64,000 nucleotides of DNA from Clostridia bacterium (lineage in GTDB: Bacteria > Bacillota_A > Clostridia > Monoglobales > Monoglobaceae), in NCBI GenBank assembly GCA_017436135.1, contig JAFSDQ010000017.1, forward strand, positions 1 through 64,000, in the 5' to 3' direction. Of the stretch, positions 21,722 through 30,455 are shown piece after piece. Within the stretch, counting starts at the first letter, position 1. Each line of letters begins with the position of its first letter. Position numbers and translations under genes: made by a program. The notes beneath the pieces were generated by a model. It was given only the letters and a program-made list of their open reading frames with translations, searched no databases and had not been told where the DNA came from.

Positions 21722-23521
21722 TTATTCTTCTATAATGGGCAGCTTCACATAAATCTCTGTGTATTCCCCTTCTTTGGATTTTACATCTATTCCATATCCC
21801 TCTCCAAAGAGCATTGTAACTCTTCTGTGAATATTACGAAGACCTATGTGCTTATTTTCCTCTGCCTCCTCTGATTCAAGCCGAGTCCGAAGAAAAGCAA
21901 TCTCTTCTCTTGTCATACCCTTTCCGTTGTCGTATACAATAATAAAGATATTGTCTTCCGTCTTTTTTACGTCTATTTTAAGCTCCGCCGGTTTATCGCT
22001 GTCAAATTGGTCATTTAATCCATGCATAATCGCGTTTTCTAAAATTGGCTGAATAAGCATTCCGGGAATTTTATATTCCTTTGCCTCTTCATCAACATTG
22101 ACAGAGATTTGAATCTGATTTTTATAACGAAGCTGCATCAGGGACAAATAATCATTTATATTGCTTATTTCTTCATCAATTGTAGTAAGCTCTGTTCCTC
22201 TGACTATTGTATTTCTCAAAAACCGCCCAAGTATAAGAAGCATCTTATCAATATTATGTTGCTTATTCATAATAGCCTCCACACGGATTGCAGCCAGAGT
22301 GTTATAGAGAAAATGGGGATTCATTTGATACTGGAGCATAAGCACGTCGGATTCTTTGCGTTTTTTCTCTTCGTTTCTTACCCTCTCCAGCAGATTTTTT
22401 ATGGTGGCAAGCATCTTGTTAAATTGCTTGCTGATTATTCCAAACTCATCATTGGAACGCACCTTTAAAGACACATTCAGGTTTTCTCCCTCTACCTCTT
22501 TCATGGCATCAACAATCTCCCGCATGGGCATCGTTATCCGTCTTACAACCAGATAATTTATTACCCACCATAAAACGAACAAGCCAAAAAGACACAGTAA
22601 TATAATATAAGCAATATCCTGATAATTTTCATCATATCTGCTGTGTGGTACAACTCTTATATATTTATTTCCGTTATCAATAGCCGTATAAAAAACTGCG
22701 GAATAGTGTATGTTGTCCAGTATAAGGTCTACTCTTCCCCTGTCACTTCCATAAATTTTTTCCGCATCTCCCATAGATAGCCGTTCAAGAAGGTTTCCCA
22801 CTTTTTCTGCACCTACAGAATATATCATTTCTGTTCCGCCGCTTTTATAAACATAGGTTATCTCCTCTGATGGCGTGTGGGAGATTACATCATTTTCTTC
22901 AGCATCACTTAATTTGCTTTTTTCCGTATCCTCAAAAATATCCTCGGAAAAAACAAAATATATATTGCCTAAAAGCTCCTGGTCCTTTAAATATCCGTTA
23001 TCCCGAAGCATGGTTCCTGCAACAACCTTTTGCTCCTCCTTGCCGTCTACAAGGCTTGGCTTTACTCCTTGCCAGGATATTACTCCTGCTGTTTCGGATA
23101 TTCGTCCGTATTCCATAACAAATCGTGCAGGGGAGGTGTCTCCAAAGGATTTTCCTCCTGCATATACCCCTCCGCTCTTTGGGAACAGCACTATGGTTTC
23201 AAGCTTACGCTCTACCCGAAACATTTTATCAAAGTACAAATCTATCTCGGGATATACTTCTCTTCCCTCCGACAGATTTAGCTCTCTTAACAATTTTTGA
23301 AACTCCAGGTCACTGAATAAAATATCTGCCGCATTTTGCAAACTTGTAGTTTTTTCAGATATTTTGGTTTCAAGTCTTTCCAAAACACTGTATGATTCTG
23401 AATTTAATTTTTCATCTGCCTTTTCAGATGCAAAACGATAGTAGATGCTTCCCATAAAAATCATGGGAATTACCCCCACCAATATTATATATACAAGAAT
23501 TTTCTTCTGTAAGGACCTCAT
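21722..23521 (-). CDS. YesM-type sensor histidine kinase
   Basis: A 599-residue two-component kinase. It has a transmembrane helix at about 8-28, a large extracellular sensor domain, a second helix at 302-324, a HAMP domain (about 325-378), a His_kinase domain with the phospho-acceptor His403 in QMNPHFLYN, and a HATPase domain with NAIMHGLND and DNGKGM motifs. Such kinases usually respond to extracellular glycans or peptides. It lies 8 bases after its partner regulator and upstream of a putative glycosidase. Confidence 0.93.
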   Translation of the reverse strand: MRSLQKKILVYIILVGVIPMIFMGSIYYRFASEKADEKLNSESYSVLERLETKISEKTTSLQNAADILFSDLEFQKLLRELNLSEGREVYPEIDLYFDKMFRVERKLETIVLFPKSGGVYAGGKSFGDTSPARFVMEYGRISETAGVISWQGVKPSLVDGKEEQKVVAGTMLRDNGYLKDQELLGNIYFVFSEDIFEDTEKSKLSDAEENDVISHTPSEEITYVYKSGGTEMIYSVGAEKVGNLLERLSMGDAEKIYGSDRGRVDLILDNIHYSAVFYTAIDNGNKYIRVVPHSRYDENYQDIAYIILLCLFGLFVLWWVINYLVVRRITMPMREIVDAMKEVEGENLNVSLKVRSNDEFGIISKQFNKMLATIKNLLERVRNEEKKRKESDVLMLQYQMNPHFLYNTLAAIRVEAIMNKQHNIDKMLLILGRFLRNTIVRGTELTTIDEEISNINDYLSLMQLRYKNQIQISVNVDEEAKEYKIPGMLIQPILENAIMHGLNDQFDSDKPAELKIDVKKTEDNIFIIVYDNGKGMTREEIAFLRTRLESEEAEENKHIGLRNIHRRVTMLFGEGYGIDVKSKEGEYTEIYVKLPIIEE

Positions 23522-23529
23522 TTTTTCAC

Positions 23530-25125
23530 CTACTTATTTAGAAACGCTTTAGGGGAGCTTCCCACAACCTTTTTAAACATTCTGCTGAATTGCTCTGAAT
23601 TAGTATAACCAACCTCTTTTGCAATTTCGTATATCTTCATATTTGAAACACGCAAAAGCTCTATTGCCGCGTTCATTCTTGTTCTCTGCAGGTATTGGCT
23701 GAAGCTCTCCTTTTGCATCTTTGCAAAAAGTCGGCTCAAATGGCTTTCGCTGACCTGAAGCATCTCCGCAATCATAGAAAGGGTAATTTGCTCTCTGTAA
23801 TGATTTTTTATGTATATCTTCGCCTTAACTATAATATGTTCCCCTGTCATTATTTCAGAAATTCTGCCCAAAACCCTTACAATCCAGCTGTTCATATCGC
23901 TCAAGCTGCCATTTTGTCTTGCTGTCTTATACTCCTCAAACTCATTTTTAAGCTCTTCTCTTATGTTCTCGGCTTCTGTAAAATTAACTATCTCGCTGTA
24001 GTATAAATAGAAAAGATTTTTCACTTCGTCTATTTGTTCGCATCCAATAGCCGTAGGCTCTATCCGAAGCTTTTCCGCCACATCAATTATGTCGTCATGA
24101 TTCATAGACCCCAAGGCTCTTTTAAGCATTATCAGCTTTTCAGAAGCATCTATTGTACCATTGATTTTTCTTATATCGCTATATACAAGCAATTCCCGCT
24201 TCCCTGCCGCAAAGCTGTATCCATCGGCAAGCTTTGCATTGCGATACATATTTTTCAGCTCTCCAAAGCTTTTACATGCATCGCTTATACCGCAGCTGCA
24301 TTCAAGGGAAAAGCATTCCGACAATGCCAGACGTATCTCTTCAAAAATACTGTGGGCGCAGTTTCCGTCAGAGGTAACTATAACATATTCGTTAAGGAGG
24401 TTGCAAAATACATAGCAATTTTCTCTCTTTTGGCAAATTTCCTCCAGCACGTTTAAAATGGCATACTTAAACAGCTCGTGCTCCCCATTCCATTCTTGTT
24501 CTTCCTTGTCGGAATATCCGTAGAGGGTAAGCACCATAATACAATTTGATTTTTCATCCAGGATAATTCCGCAGCTACGCATTTTTTCAGCAATTTCATT
24601 GCTGTTGGGGCTCCAGAGAAGCTCCTTTAGCAATTTTTCACGTATTACATAGTTTGAAGAGCTGACCAGTTTTTCAAGACCCCGAAGCCTCTCCAACTCT
24701 TCTATTTCCTTGATTTGCTTTTGTATTTTATTCTTTTCTTCCCGAATTTCGTTTCCAAGGGCAATCAGCTTTTCAAGAATTACATCAGGCTCTATTTCAA
24801 ACTTCAGGAAATAATCCTTTGCCCCAAGAGAATAGGCCTCCTTTACCAAGGGGAAATCATCAAAGCCGCTCACAACAACAAATTTTATATCGGGAAATTC
24901 CGACCTGGCGGCAGAAATCAACTCAAGACCTGTCATAACGGGCATTTTAAGGTCGGTTATGACAATCTCTGCCCCTTTTTCCCCTATTATTTCAAGAGCA
25001 TCCCTGCCGTTTCTGGCACAGCCTACAAGGCAAAATCCGTTTTCTTCCCATTGGATAAGTGAGGGATAGGCACTTCGCATCATAGGCTCATCATCTACAA
25101 CCAAAACTTTAATTTTGTCTTCCAT
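23530..25125 (-). CDS. YesN-type response regulator with AraC DNA-binding domain
   Basis: A 531-residue regulator. The N-terminal receiver domain (about 1-120) has acidic residues in VVDDEP and the phospho-acceptor Asp in VITDLKMP. A coiled coil and a variable middle region follow, then a C-terminal AraC domain (about 430-531) with ITLSMIAEMLQVSESHLSR and KIYEIAKEVGYTNSEQFSRM. ATG at 25125 is preferred over a GTG at 25134 because the GGGTGG site is then 5 bases away. It pairs with the YesM kinase and probably controls the permease and hydrolase genes nearby. Confidence 0.92.
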   Translation of the reverse strand: MEDKIKVLVVDDEPMMRSAYPSLIQWEENGFCLVGCARNGRDALEIIGEKGAEIVITDLKMPVMTGLELISAARSEFPDIKFVVVSGFDDFPLVKEAYSLGAKDYFLKFEIEPDVILEKLIALGNEIREEKNKIQKQIKEIEELERLRGLEKLVSSSNYVIREKLLKELLWSPNSNEIAEKMRSCGIILDEKSNCIMVLTLYGYSDKEEQEWNGEHELFKYAILNVLEEICQKRENCYVFCNLLNEYVIVTSDGNCAHSIFEEIRLALSECFSLECSCGISDACKSFGELKNMYRNAKLADGYSFAAGKRELLVYSDIRKINGTIDASEKLIMLKRALGSMNHDDIIDVAEKLRIEPTAIGCEQIDEVKNLFYLYYSEIVNFTEAENIREELKNEFEEYKTARQNGSLSDMNSWIVRVLGRISEIMTGEHIIVKAKIYIKNHYREQITLSMIAEMLQVSESHLSRLFAKMQKESFSQYLQRTRMNAAIELLRVSNMKIYEIAKEVGYTNSEQFSRMFKKVVGSSPKAFLNK

Positions 25126-25240
25126 ATCCTCCACCCTTTCTCCAAAAATACTGTACTTTTATCATGTTTCAGTATACTATTCTTTATTTCCCCAGTCAAG
25201 ATATTTTAGAAAAATCAACCCCAAAAATCTCTCACTTTAC

Positions 25241-25272
25241 ACAAAAAACCCGACAGCAAAACTGTCGGGTTT
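25241..25272 (-). terminator. Intrinsic terminator after the sugar permease pair
   Basis: Perfect 11-base hairpin AAACCCGACAG / CTGTCGGGTTT (25246-25272) with TTTTTTGT on the minus strand, 25 bases after the permease stop. Confidence 0.9.
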
Positions 25273-25297
25273 AAAATCAGTATTAAAATATAGTATC

Positions 25298-26194
25298 TTA
25301 TTTAACAGCACCAAGGGTAACGCCCTTAACAAAGTATTTCTGAATCCAGGGGTAAACCATAACGATAGGCAATACCGTAACGATAACCTGTGCTGACATA
25401 AGAGATTCAGGTGTTGTCTTAACCTCGTCTGTAATAATCTCACCTGTGAGCTGTGCCTGCTGCAAGAGCTGCTGTAAACGTTCAGACTCTTTAACAACCT
25501 GCATCAACTTATATTGGAGAGTAAACAGCTTGTCGTTTGTAATATAGTACATTGTTGTTGACCAGTCATTCCAGTTTGCAACTGCAATCCAAAGTGCAAC
25601 AGTTGCAAGAACAGGCTTTGAAAGGGGAAGAACAATACTAACCAGTACCTTGATTATGCTTGCACCGTCAAGCTGTGCAGCCTCGCTCAAGCTGACAGGA
25701 ATTGAACCCTCTATGTAAGAACGCAAAATCATTACATTATAGAAGGAGAACATTCCCGGAACAAAGTATACCCAGAAGGTGTTGAGTAACTTCAGGTTTA
25801 CAAACAAAATGTATGTAGGAATCATACCTGCGCCAATAAAGGTTGGTATAATCGTAAAGAGCAAAATCTTGCTGCGTCCCGGCAAATCAACGTGGCTCAA
25901 AGCAAACGCCGCCATAAACTGTACCGCAAGCTGTGTCAATACTGCACAAGCAACACGAACAACAGAAACAAGTGCAGCCCAATACAGAGATGTATCAGCA
26001 AGCAAAATCTTGAAGTTCTGCAAGGTAGGCACACGAGGGAATATTGTGATTCCGCCCTTCATTGTGTCATTACCATCATTGAGCGCCTTTGCAAGGGTGT
26101 GAAGGAATGGTGTAAGACACACAATTATAATAAGGAACATAAATATGTAGTTAAATACTGTAAATACTTTATAGCTTTTTGAAACTTTATTCAT
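25298..26194 (-). CDS. Carbohydrate ABC transporter permease (CUT1, LplC/YtcP type)
   Basis: A 298-residue inner-membrane permease with six hydrophobic helices. The ATPase-contacting loop reads EAAQLDGASIIKVLVSIVLP (about residue 200), the EAA motif of the CUT1 family. A characteristic ending (YPWIQKYFVKGVTLGAVK) is shared by permeases linked to YesMN systems. GGAGG lies 8 bases ahead of the ATG. It is co-transcribed with the other permease, 13 bases upstream. No ATPase or binding protein gene adjoins. Confidence 0.93.
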   Translation of the reverse strand: MNKVSKSYKVFTVFNYIFMFLIIIVCLTPFLHTLAKALNDGNDTMKGGITIFPRVPTLQNFKILLADTSLYWAALVSVVRVACAVLTQLAVQFMAAFALSHVDLPGRSKILLFTIIPTFIGAGMIPTYILFVNLKLLNTFWVYFVPGMFSFYNVMILRSYIEGSIPVSLSEAAQLDGASIIKVLVSIVLPLSKPVLATVALWIAVANWNDWSTTMYYITNDKLFTLQYKLMQVVKESERLQQLLQQAQLTGEIITDEVKTTPESLMSAQVIVTVLPIVMVYPWIQKYFVKGVTLGAVK

Positions 26195-26207
26195 ATCTTA
26201 TCCCTCC

Positions 26208-27167
26208 TTACCACAACGCTACATCGTTAACCTTCTTGGAAATCGTGTTTGCAATAGTTACAAGAATAAATCCTGCAACACCCTGGAACAAACCAAGAGC
26301 GGTAGCAACAGAATAGTTACCTGCCTGAATACCTTGCTTATACACAACTGTCGAAATAGTTTCGTAATCGATATAAGCGTTTTGCAAACCGTAAACCATA
26401 TCAAAGTTATCGCTGAATACTCTACCGATAGCCATAATAAACAACATCAAGAATGTAGGCAAAATGCTTGGAATTGTAATGTGCAAGCACTGCTTAAATT
26501 TGTTTGCACCATCAACACTTGCAGCCTCATAGAGTTCAGGGTCAATACCCGAAATCGCTGAAAGATAAATAATGGAGTTCCAACCAAAGCCCTGCCAGAT
26601 ACCGATTGTAATAATGTTCGGCACAAACAAGTGCTGTTGAGCAAGGAACTTAATTCTCTCTGTTCCCTCACCAAGCAAAAGTACGCGAGCATCGTTGAAG
26701 ATACCGTATGTTGACATAAGAGCGTGAACCATACCGATTACAGCCATTGATGACAAGAAGTGAGGCAAATAGCTGATTGTCTGAACAATTCTCTTATATT
26801 TTCTTGCCTTAACCTCATTGAGGAGCAACGCAAATATAATCGGAACAGGCTGTGTAAACAGCAAGTTTATAAAACTGAGTGTAAGGGTATGTACTATTGC
26901 CGTTGAGAAAGCAGGCAGGGTAAATATTTCTTTAAAATGTTTAAATCCAACAAAGGGACTTCCCCACATACCGCGGAACATATCATAGTCCTCAAACGCC
27001 ATTACAACACCGGGCATAGGACAGTACTGAAAAATAATTACTGCTATCATGCCGGGAATAAGAAGTGCATACAAAGAAAGGTATTTTTTTGTAAGCTTGA
27101 ACTTCTTTTTCGGAACCTTTGCCACTTCTACTGCGGCAGTTTCGGTTTCTTTTTTCTTCACATTCAT
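26208..27167 (-). CDS. Carbohydrate ABC transporter permease (CUT1, LplB type)
   Basis: A 319-residue permease with six hydrophobic helices and a basic cytoplasmic N-terminus. It shows the family segment MPGVVMAFEDYDMFRGMWG and the EAA loop LYEAASVDGANKFKQCLHIT (about residue 220). It forms the heterodimeric membrane channel with the next gene. In LplABC-type systems a lipoprotein binding protein gene normally adjoins, but here a GH20-like gene lies on the far side, so the binding protein must be elsewhere. Confidence 0.93.
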   Translation of the reverse strand: MNVKKKETETAAVEVAKVPKKKFKLTKKYLSLYALLIPGMIAVIIFQYCPMPGVVMAFEDYDMFRGMWGSPFVGFKHFKEIFTLPAFSTAIVHTLTLSFINLLFTQPVPIIFALLLNEVKARKYKRIVQTISYLPHFLSSMAVIGMVHALMSTYGIFNDARVLLLGEGTERIKFLAQQHLFVPNIITIGIWQGFGWNSIIYLSAISGIDPELYEAASVDGANKFKQCLHITIPSILPTFLMLFIMAIGRVFSDNFDMVYGLQNAYIDYETISTVVYKQGIQAGNYSVATALGLFQGVAGFILVTIANTISKKVNDVALW

Positions 27168-27245
27168 TCTCTCCTTTTCTTCGGGCCAACCAAAACCCTA
27201 TAATGTCATACATTTCAATACTGTTTATTTTTATGTATCTATGTA

Positions 27246-27274
27246 ATTATATCAAATTATTTGGAAAATTTCAA
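27246..27274 (-). promoter_or_regulatory. Sigma-A-type promoter of the permease operon
   Basis: Minus strand TTGAAA, 17-base spacer, TATAAT, about 80 bases ahead of the first permease. Confidence 0.65.
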
Positions 27275-27333
27275 TGAGCATTTATGCTATTTTATGTGTT
27301 TTTTTGATATTTGTCGAGCATAAAAGCTCATTT

Positions 27334-28344
27334 TTATTTATAGAACTTTTCTTTAGCTTCTTTCATAAGCTTTATAGCTCTGTCCACCTCACCCTTATAC
27401 TTTGGAATGGTGGGTTTCCAAACAGTCATAACATATCCCGGAATCTGCTCTTCCGGAGCTCTTTCTTTAAAGTACTCTACCATCTCTATTATATTATAAT
27501 CACAACGGTTGCAAACAGAACCCGCAGGAGCATATTTGTATCCCTCTGCTTTAAGAAGAGGAACAGCAAGCTCTCTGAACCTTACAAGAAACGGGTCATC
27601 TTCTATATATTTTATATCCATACCCTTGTATTCAGGTTGCTTATAATAATCAATATACAGCTGTTTTGATGCAACAGGTGTATAATGCTCTTCTCTGAAA
27701 GCATTATAGTACCAGGGGGAAAGTATTGCCTCGTCAGCATCGATATGCTTTTTATATTCTTCGGGATTATCAAAAAGCGGACAGGACCACATCCATGGCG
27801 TTGCGCCTGTGTCCTTTACGCAATCGATAAGGAAACGAACATCGTGCCAGTAAAGCTCTCCCTGTCTGTAAATTGCAAGCTCCTCTGTCTTGGCATGCTT
27901 TGCATCCTCTTCGTCCATGCCGAGATGAATATACTTCGGATGCTCAAAAAGCTCATACGCCTCTTTTATGAGGTCATTGCAAACCTGATAATATTCAGGG
28001 GTAGAAATCATTCTTGAATATTTTTTCAGCCATTTGCTGTGAACGGTTGCAAAGTTAAGCTTTGGAATCAAGGTTAAACCCTTTTCTCTGCACTTTGCAA
28101 TCTCATCTCTGAGTCTTTTTCTTGTCCAGGCTCCCTTAACCGTGATTTCCGGATGACTTGCAAAATCAATACCTCCGCAAATATCTATAATAAGGGTATT
28201 CAGCCCTGCCGCTGCAACCTCGTCAACTATATAGTTCCACGAATCATCATCAAAAAGCAGGGAATCGTAATTCATTTCCTGGCTTCCGCCGCCGCCCCAA
28301 TTGCCAAGATGAACCAGTATAGCCCACATTTTTTCTTTGTTCAT
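27334..28344 (-). CDS. GH20-like single-domain glycoside hydrolase, paralogue 1
   Basis: A 336-residue cytoplasmic protein forming a lone TIM-barrel-like domain. The segment YIHLGMDEED (about residues 138-147) resembles the GH20 H-x-G-x-D-E catalytic motif, with Asp-Glu as the likely catalytic pair. Other barrel strands include GLNTLIIDICGGIDFASHPE and LTLIPKLNFATVHS. It lacks the N-terminal domain of standard beta-hexosaminidases and any signal peptide. It is closely related to the next gene. Its setting beside nagB, YesMN and sugar permeases suggests cleavage of imported amino-sugar oligosaccharides. The activity is inferred. Confidence 0.72.
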   Translation of the reverse strand: MNKEKMWAILVHLGNWGGGGSQEMNYDSLLFDDDSWNYIVDEVAAAGLNTLIIDICGGIDFASHPEITVKGAWTRKRLRDEIAKCREKGLTLIPKLNFATVHSKWLKKYSRMISTPEYYQVCNDLIKEAYELFEHPKYIHLGMDEEDAKHAKTEELAIYRQGELYWHDVRFLIDCVKDTGATPWMWSCPLFDNPEEYKKHIDADEAILSPWYYNAFREEHYTPVASKQLYIDYYKQPEYKGMDIKYIEDDPFLVRFRELAVPLLKAEGYKYAPAGSVCNRCDYNIIEMVEYFKERAPEEQIPGYVMTVWKPTIPKYKGEVDRAIKLMKEAKEKFYK

Positions 28345-28378
28345 AACATTTATCCTCCTTTAAACGCCATTTTTCATT

Positions 28379-28407
28379 ATTTTATCATATATTTTGTCAA
28401 ATTTCAA
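28379..28407 (-). promoter_or_regulatory. Sigma-A-type promoter for GH20-like paralogue 1
   Basis: Minus strand TTGAAA, 17-base spacer, TAAAAT. Confidence 0.55.
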
Positions 28408-28461
28408 TAATTCTTCCAATAATTTTTTAATACTTTATACAAATTTTGCAGAAACACCCCA

Positions 28462-28493
28462 TACAAAAACGGACAAAAAATCTTGTCCGTTTT
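28462..28493 (-). terminator. Intrinsic terminator after GH20-like paralogue 2
   Basis: Hairpin AAAACGGACAA / TTGTCCGTTTT (28466-28493) continuing into T residues on the minus strand, 4 bases past the stop codon. It makes the two paralogues separate transcription units. Confidence 0.8.
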
Positions 28494-28497
28494 AATA

Positions 28498-29502
28498 TTA
28501 TTCACCATAAATTTTTGCTCTTGCTTCTTTCAACAGTCTGAAGGATCTTTCAAACTTCTCCTTATGCTCCATAAGAGTAAGCTTCCAGGGGGCTGTAATA
28601 TAGCCCAGAATCTGATCATCCCGACCGCTTTCCTTAAAGTACAGCATCAGCTCTTCTGCATTAAGGTCGTTTTCGTTTGCAGTAGATGTACAGGGTACAT
28701 ATTCATATCCCTCTTCCATAAGAGGAAGAGCAACCTTTCTGAACTTCACATTAAAGGGGTCTTCTTCCACATATTGAATGTTAAGGGCTGCATAGTCCTC
28801 CTGTCTGTAATAATCAACATATACCTGACGCTTTGTAATGTGTGTCCAATTTTCTCTTCTGAAAGCATCGTAATACCATGGAGAAAGTATTGCTTCGTCA
28901 GCGTCAATATGCGCCTTGTATTCTTCCGGGTGTTCAAACAAGGGGCAAGACCATATCCAGGGCTTGGCACCCGTATCCTTTACGCTGTCAATAAAAAATC
29001 TTAAATCGTGCCAGAAAAGCTCTCCCTTTCTATAGACAGCAAGCCCCTCTGCAGACCGTCTGGCGTGCATTTCGTCTTCTTCATCCATACCAAGATGGAT
29101 ATACTCCGGATGGTCAAAAAGCTCATAGGCTTCCTTTATCAAATCATTGCATACCTGATAATATTTTGGAGTGGATACCATATAGTGATATTCCCCAAGC
29201 CATACATCGTGGATTGTTGCAAAGTTAAGCTTTGGTATAAGAGTAATTCCCTTTTCCCTGCAGCGGTTAAGCTCTTTTCTTAATTTTGTTCTTGTCCACG
29301 CACCCTCAAGCGTAATTTCGGGGTGACTTGCAAAATCAATGCCTCCGCAAATATCCAGCACAATTGTATTGAGCCCTGTGTTGGCAGCTTCCTCCACTAT
29401 GTAATCCCACAACTCTTCATCAAATCTGAAATCCTTAAAGCCCTTTGCGCCCCAGGGACCCATGTGAACCAATAATGCCCACATTTTTTCCTTGTTTTTC
29501 AT
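28498..29502 (-). CDS. GH20-like single-domain glycoside hydrolase, paralogue 2
   Basis: A 334-residue homologue of the gene at 27334-28344, aligned end to end without large gaps. Shared segments include DICGGIDFASHPEIT, TLIPKLNFAT, YYQVCNDLIKEAYELF and YIHLGMDEED with the putative catalytic Asp-Glu. Differences cluster in the loop after the first strand and in the C-terminal third, so substrate preference may differ. GGAGG lies upstream of the ATG. A terminator separates it from its paralogue, which has its own promoter. Confidence 0.72.
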   Translation of the reverse strand: MKNKEKMWALLVHMGPWGAKGFKDFRFDEELWDYIVEEAANTGLNTIVLDICGGIDFASHPEITLEGAWTRTKLRKELNRCREKGITLIPKLNFATIHDVWLGEYHYMVSTPKYYQVCNDLIKEAYELFDHPEYIHLGMDEEDEMHARRSAEGLAVYRKGELFWHDLRFFIDSVKDTGAKPWIWSCPLFEHPEEYKAHIDADEAILSPWYYDAFRRENWTHITKRQVYVDYYRQEDYAALNIQYVEEDPFNVKFRKVALPLMEEGYEYVPCTSTANENDLNAEELMLYFKESGRDDQILGYITAPWKLTLMEHKEKFERSFRLLKEARAKIYGE

Positions 29503-29566
29503 TTTCTTCTCCTCCTTTTATTCGGCTTTATCATACCAACAATCAAAGTCAATGCACTTTTTGACT

Positions 29567-30436
29567 TTAGTCTCCTATAATTGAGGAGAGGTTTGCCATT
29601 ATACTGCCTGCAATCTTTGGATTATTCATACTATAAATATGTACATTGTTTATTCCGTTTGCAAAAAGGTCTATTATCTGCTCTGTAGCATAGGCTATTC
29701 CCGCCTGTCGCATAGCATCGGGGTTATCCCCAAACCTTTCCACTATTGCACGGAATTCCCGCGGAAGCTGTGCTCCTGACAGCTGACACATTCTCTTTAT
29801 CTGTCTGGCATTTGTAACAGGCATAATTCCTGCAGTTACAGGAATGGTTATCCCTGCACGAAGAAGCTTGTACATAAAACTGTAAAATGCATCATTGTCA
29901 AAAAACATCTGTGATGTGAGAAATTCACAGCCACACTCTTCCTTCAGCTTAAGATATTCTATATCCTTATCAAGAGATTTTGCCTCGGGATGTCCCTCGG
30001 GGTAACAGGCTCCTCCTATACAAAAACCGCCAAAATCTCTTATTTCTTTCATTAAATCGCAGGCATGGGAAAAGCTTTTGGAGGGGATACCGCTCCCGTC
30101 GGAGGGCATATCTCCCCGAAGGGCAAGGATGTTCCTTATTCCATAGCCTTTAAGCTGGGTCAGCACCTGCCGGATTTTATCTTTTTCCGATGCAACACAA
30201 GTTAAATGCGCCAGGGCGGTTACGCCGTTTATATTCTGTACCTCGTTTGCAACATCAATAAAGTTATCGCAATTTGTCCCTCCTGCACCATAGGTGACAC
30301 TCATATAATCAGGGGAAAGCTTTGCCATTTCAGCTACAATCTGTTTAGCAGCCGTAAGCTCACTTCCGCTCTTTGGCGGAAACAATTCACAGGACAGAGT
30401 TATTTTCTTACTATTTAACAATTCCGCAACATTCAT
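29567..30436 (-). CDS. metF: Methylenetetrahydrofolate reductase
   Basis: A 289-residue FAD-type TIM barrel of normal length. It shows the N-terminal SCELFPPK segment with the catalytic Glu, MSVTYGAGG, ALAHLTCVA, NILALRGDMP and CGCEFLTSQMFFDN, all MetF signatures. It reduces methylene-THF to methyl-THF for methionine synthesis. It is 19 bases downstream of murC on the same strand, which is probably incidental. No terminator with a T tract was seen after it. Confidence 0.95.
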   Translation of the reverse strand: MNVAELLNSKKITLSCELFPPKSGSELTAAKQIVAEMAKLSPDYMSVTYGAGGTNCDNFIDVANEVQNINGVTALAHLTCVASEKDKIRQVLTQLKGYGIRNILALRGDMPSDGSGIPSKSFSHACDLMKEIRDFGGFCIGGACYPEGHPEAKSLDKDIEYLKLKEECGCEFLTSQMFFDNDAFYSFMYKLLRAGITIPVTAGIMPVTNARQIKRMCQLSGAQLPREFRAIVERFGDNPDAMRQAGIAYATEQIIDLFANGINNVHIYSMNNPKIAGSIMANLSSIIGD

Positions 30437-30455
30437 TTGCTTTATTTTCCTTTCT

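Noticed and set aside
29544..29567. Inverted repeat AAAGTCA / TGACTTT between metF and GH20-like paralogue 2
   Set aside because: It lacks a T tract for a terminator, and the arms are short with a 10-base loop; it could be an operator, but nothing else supports it.
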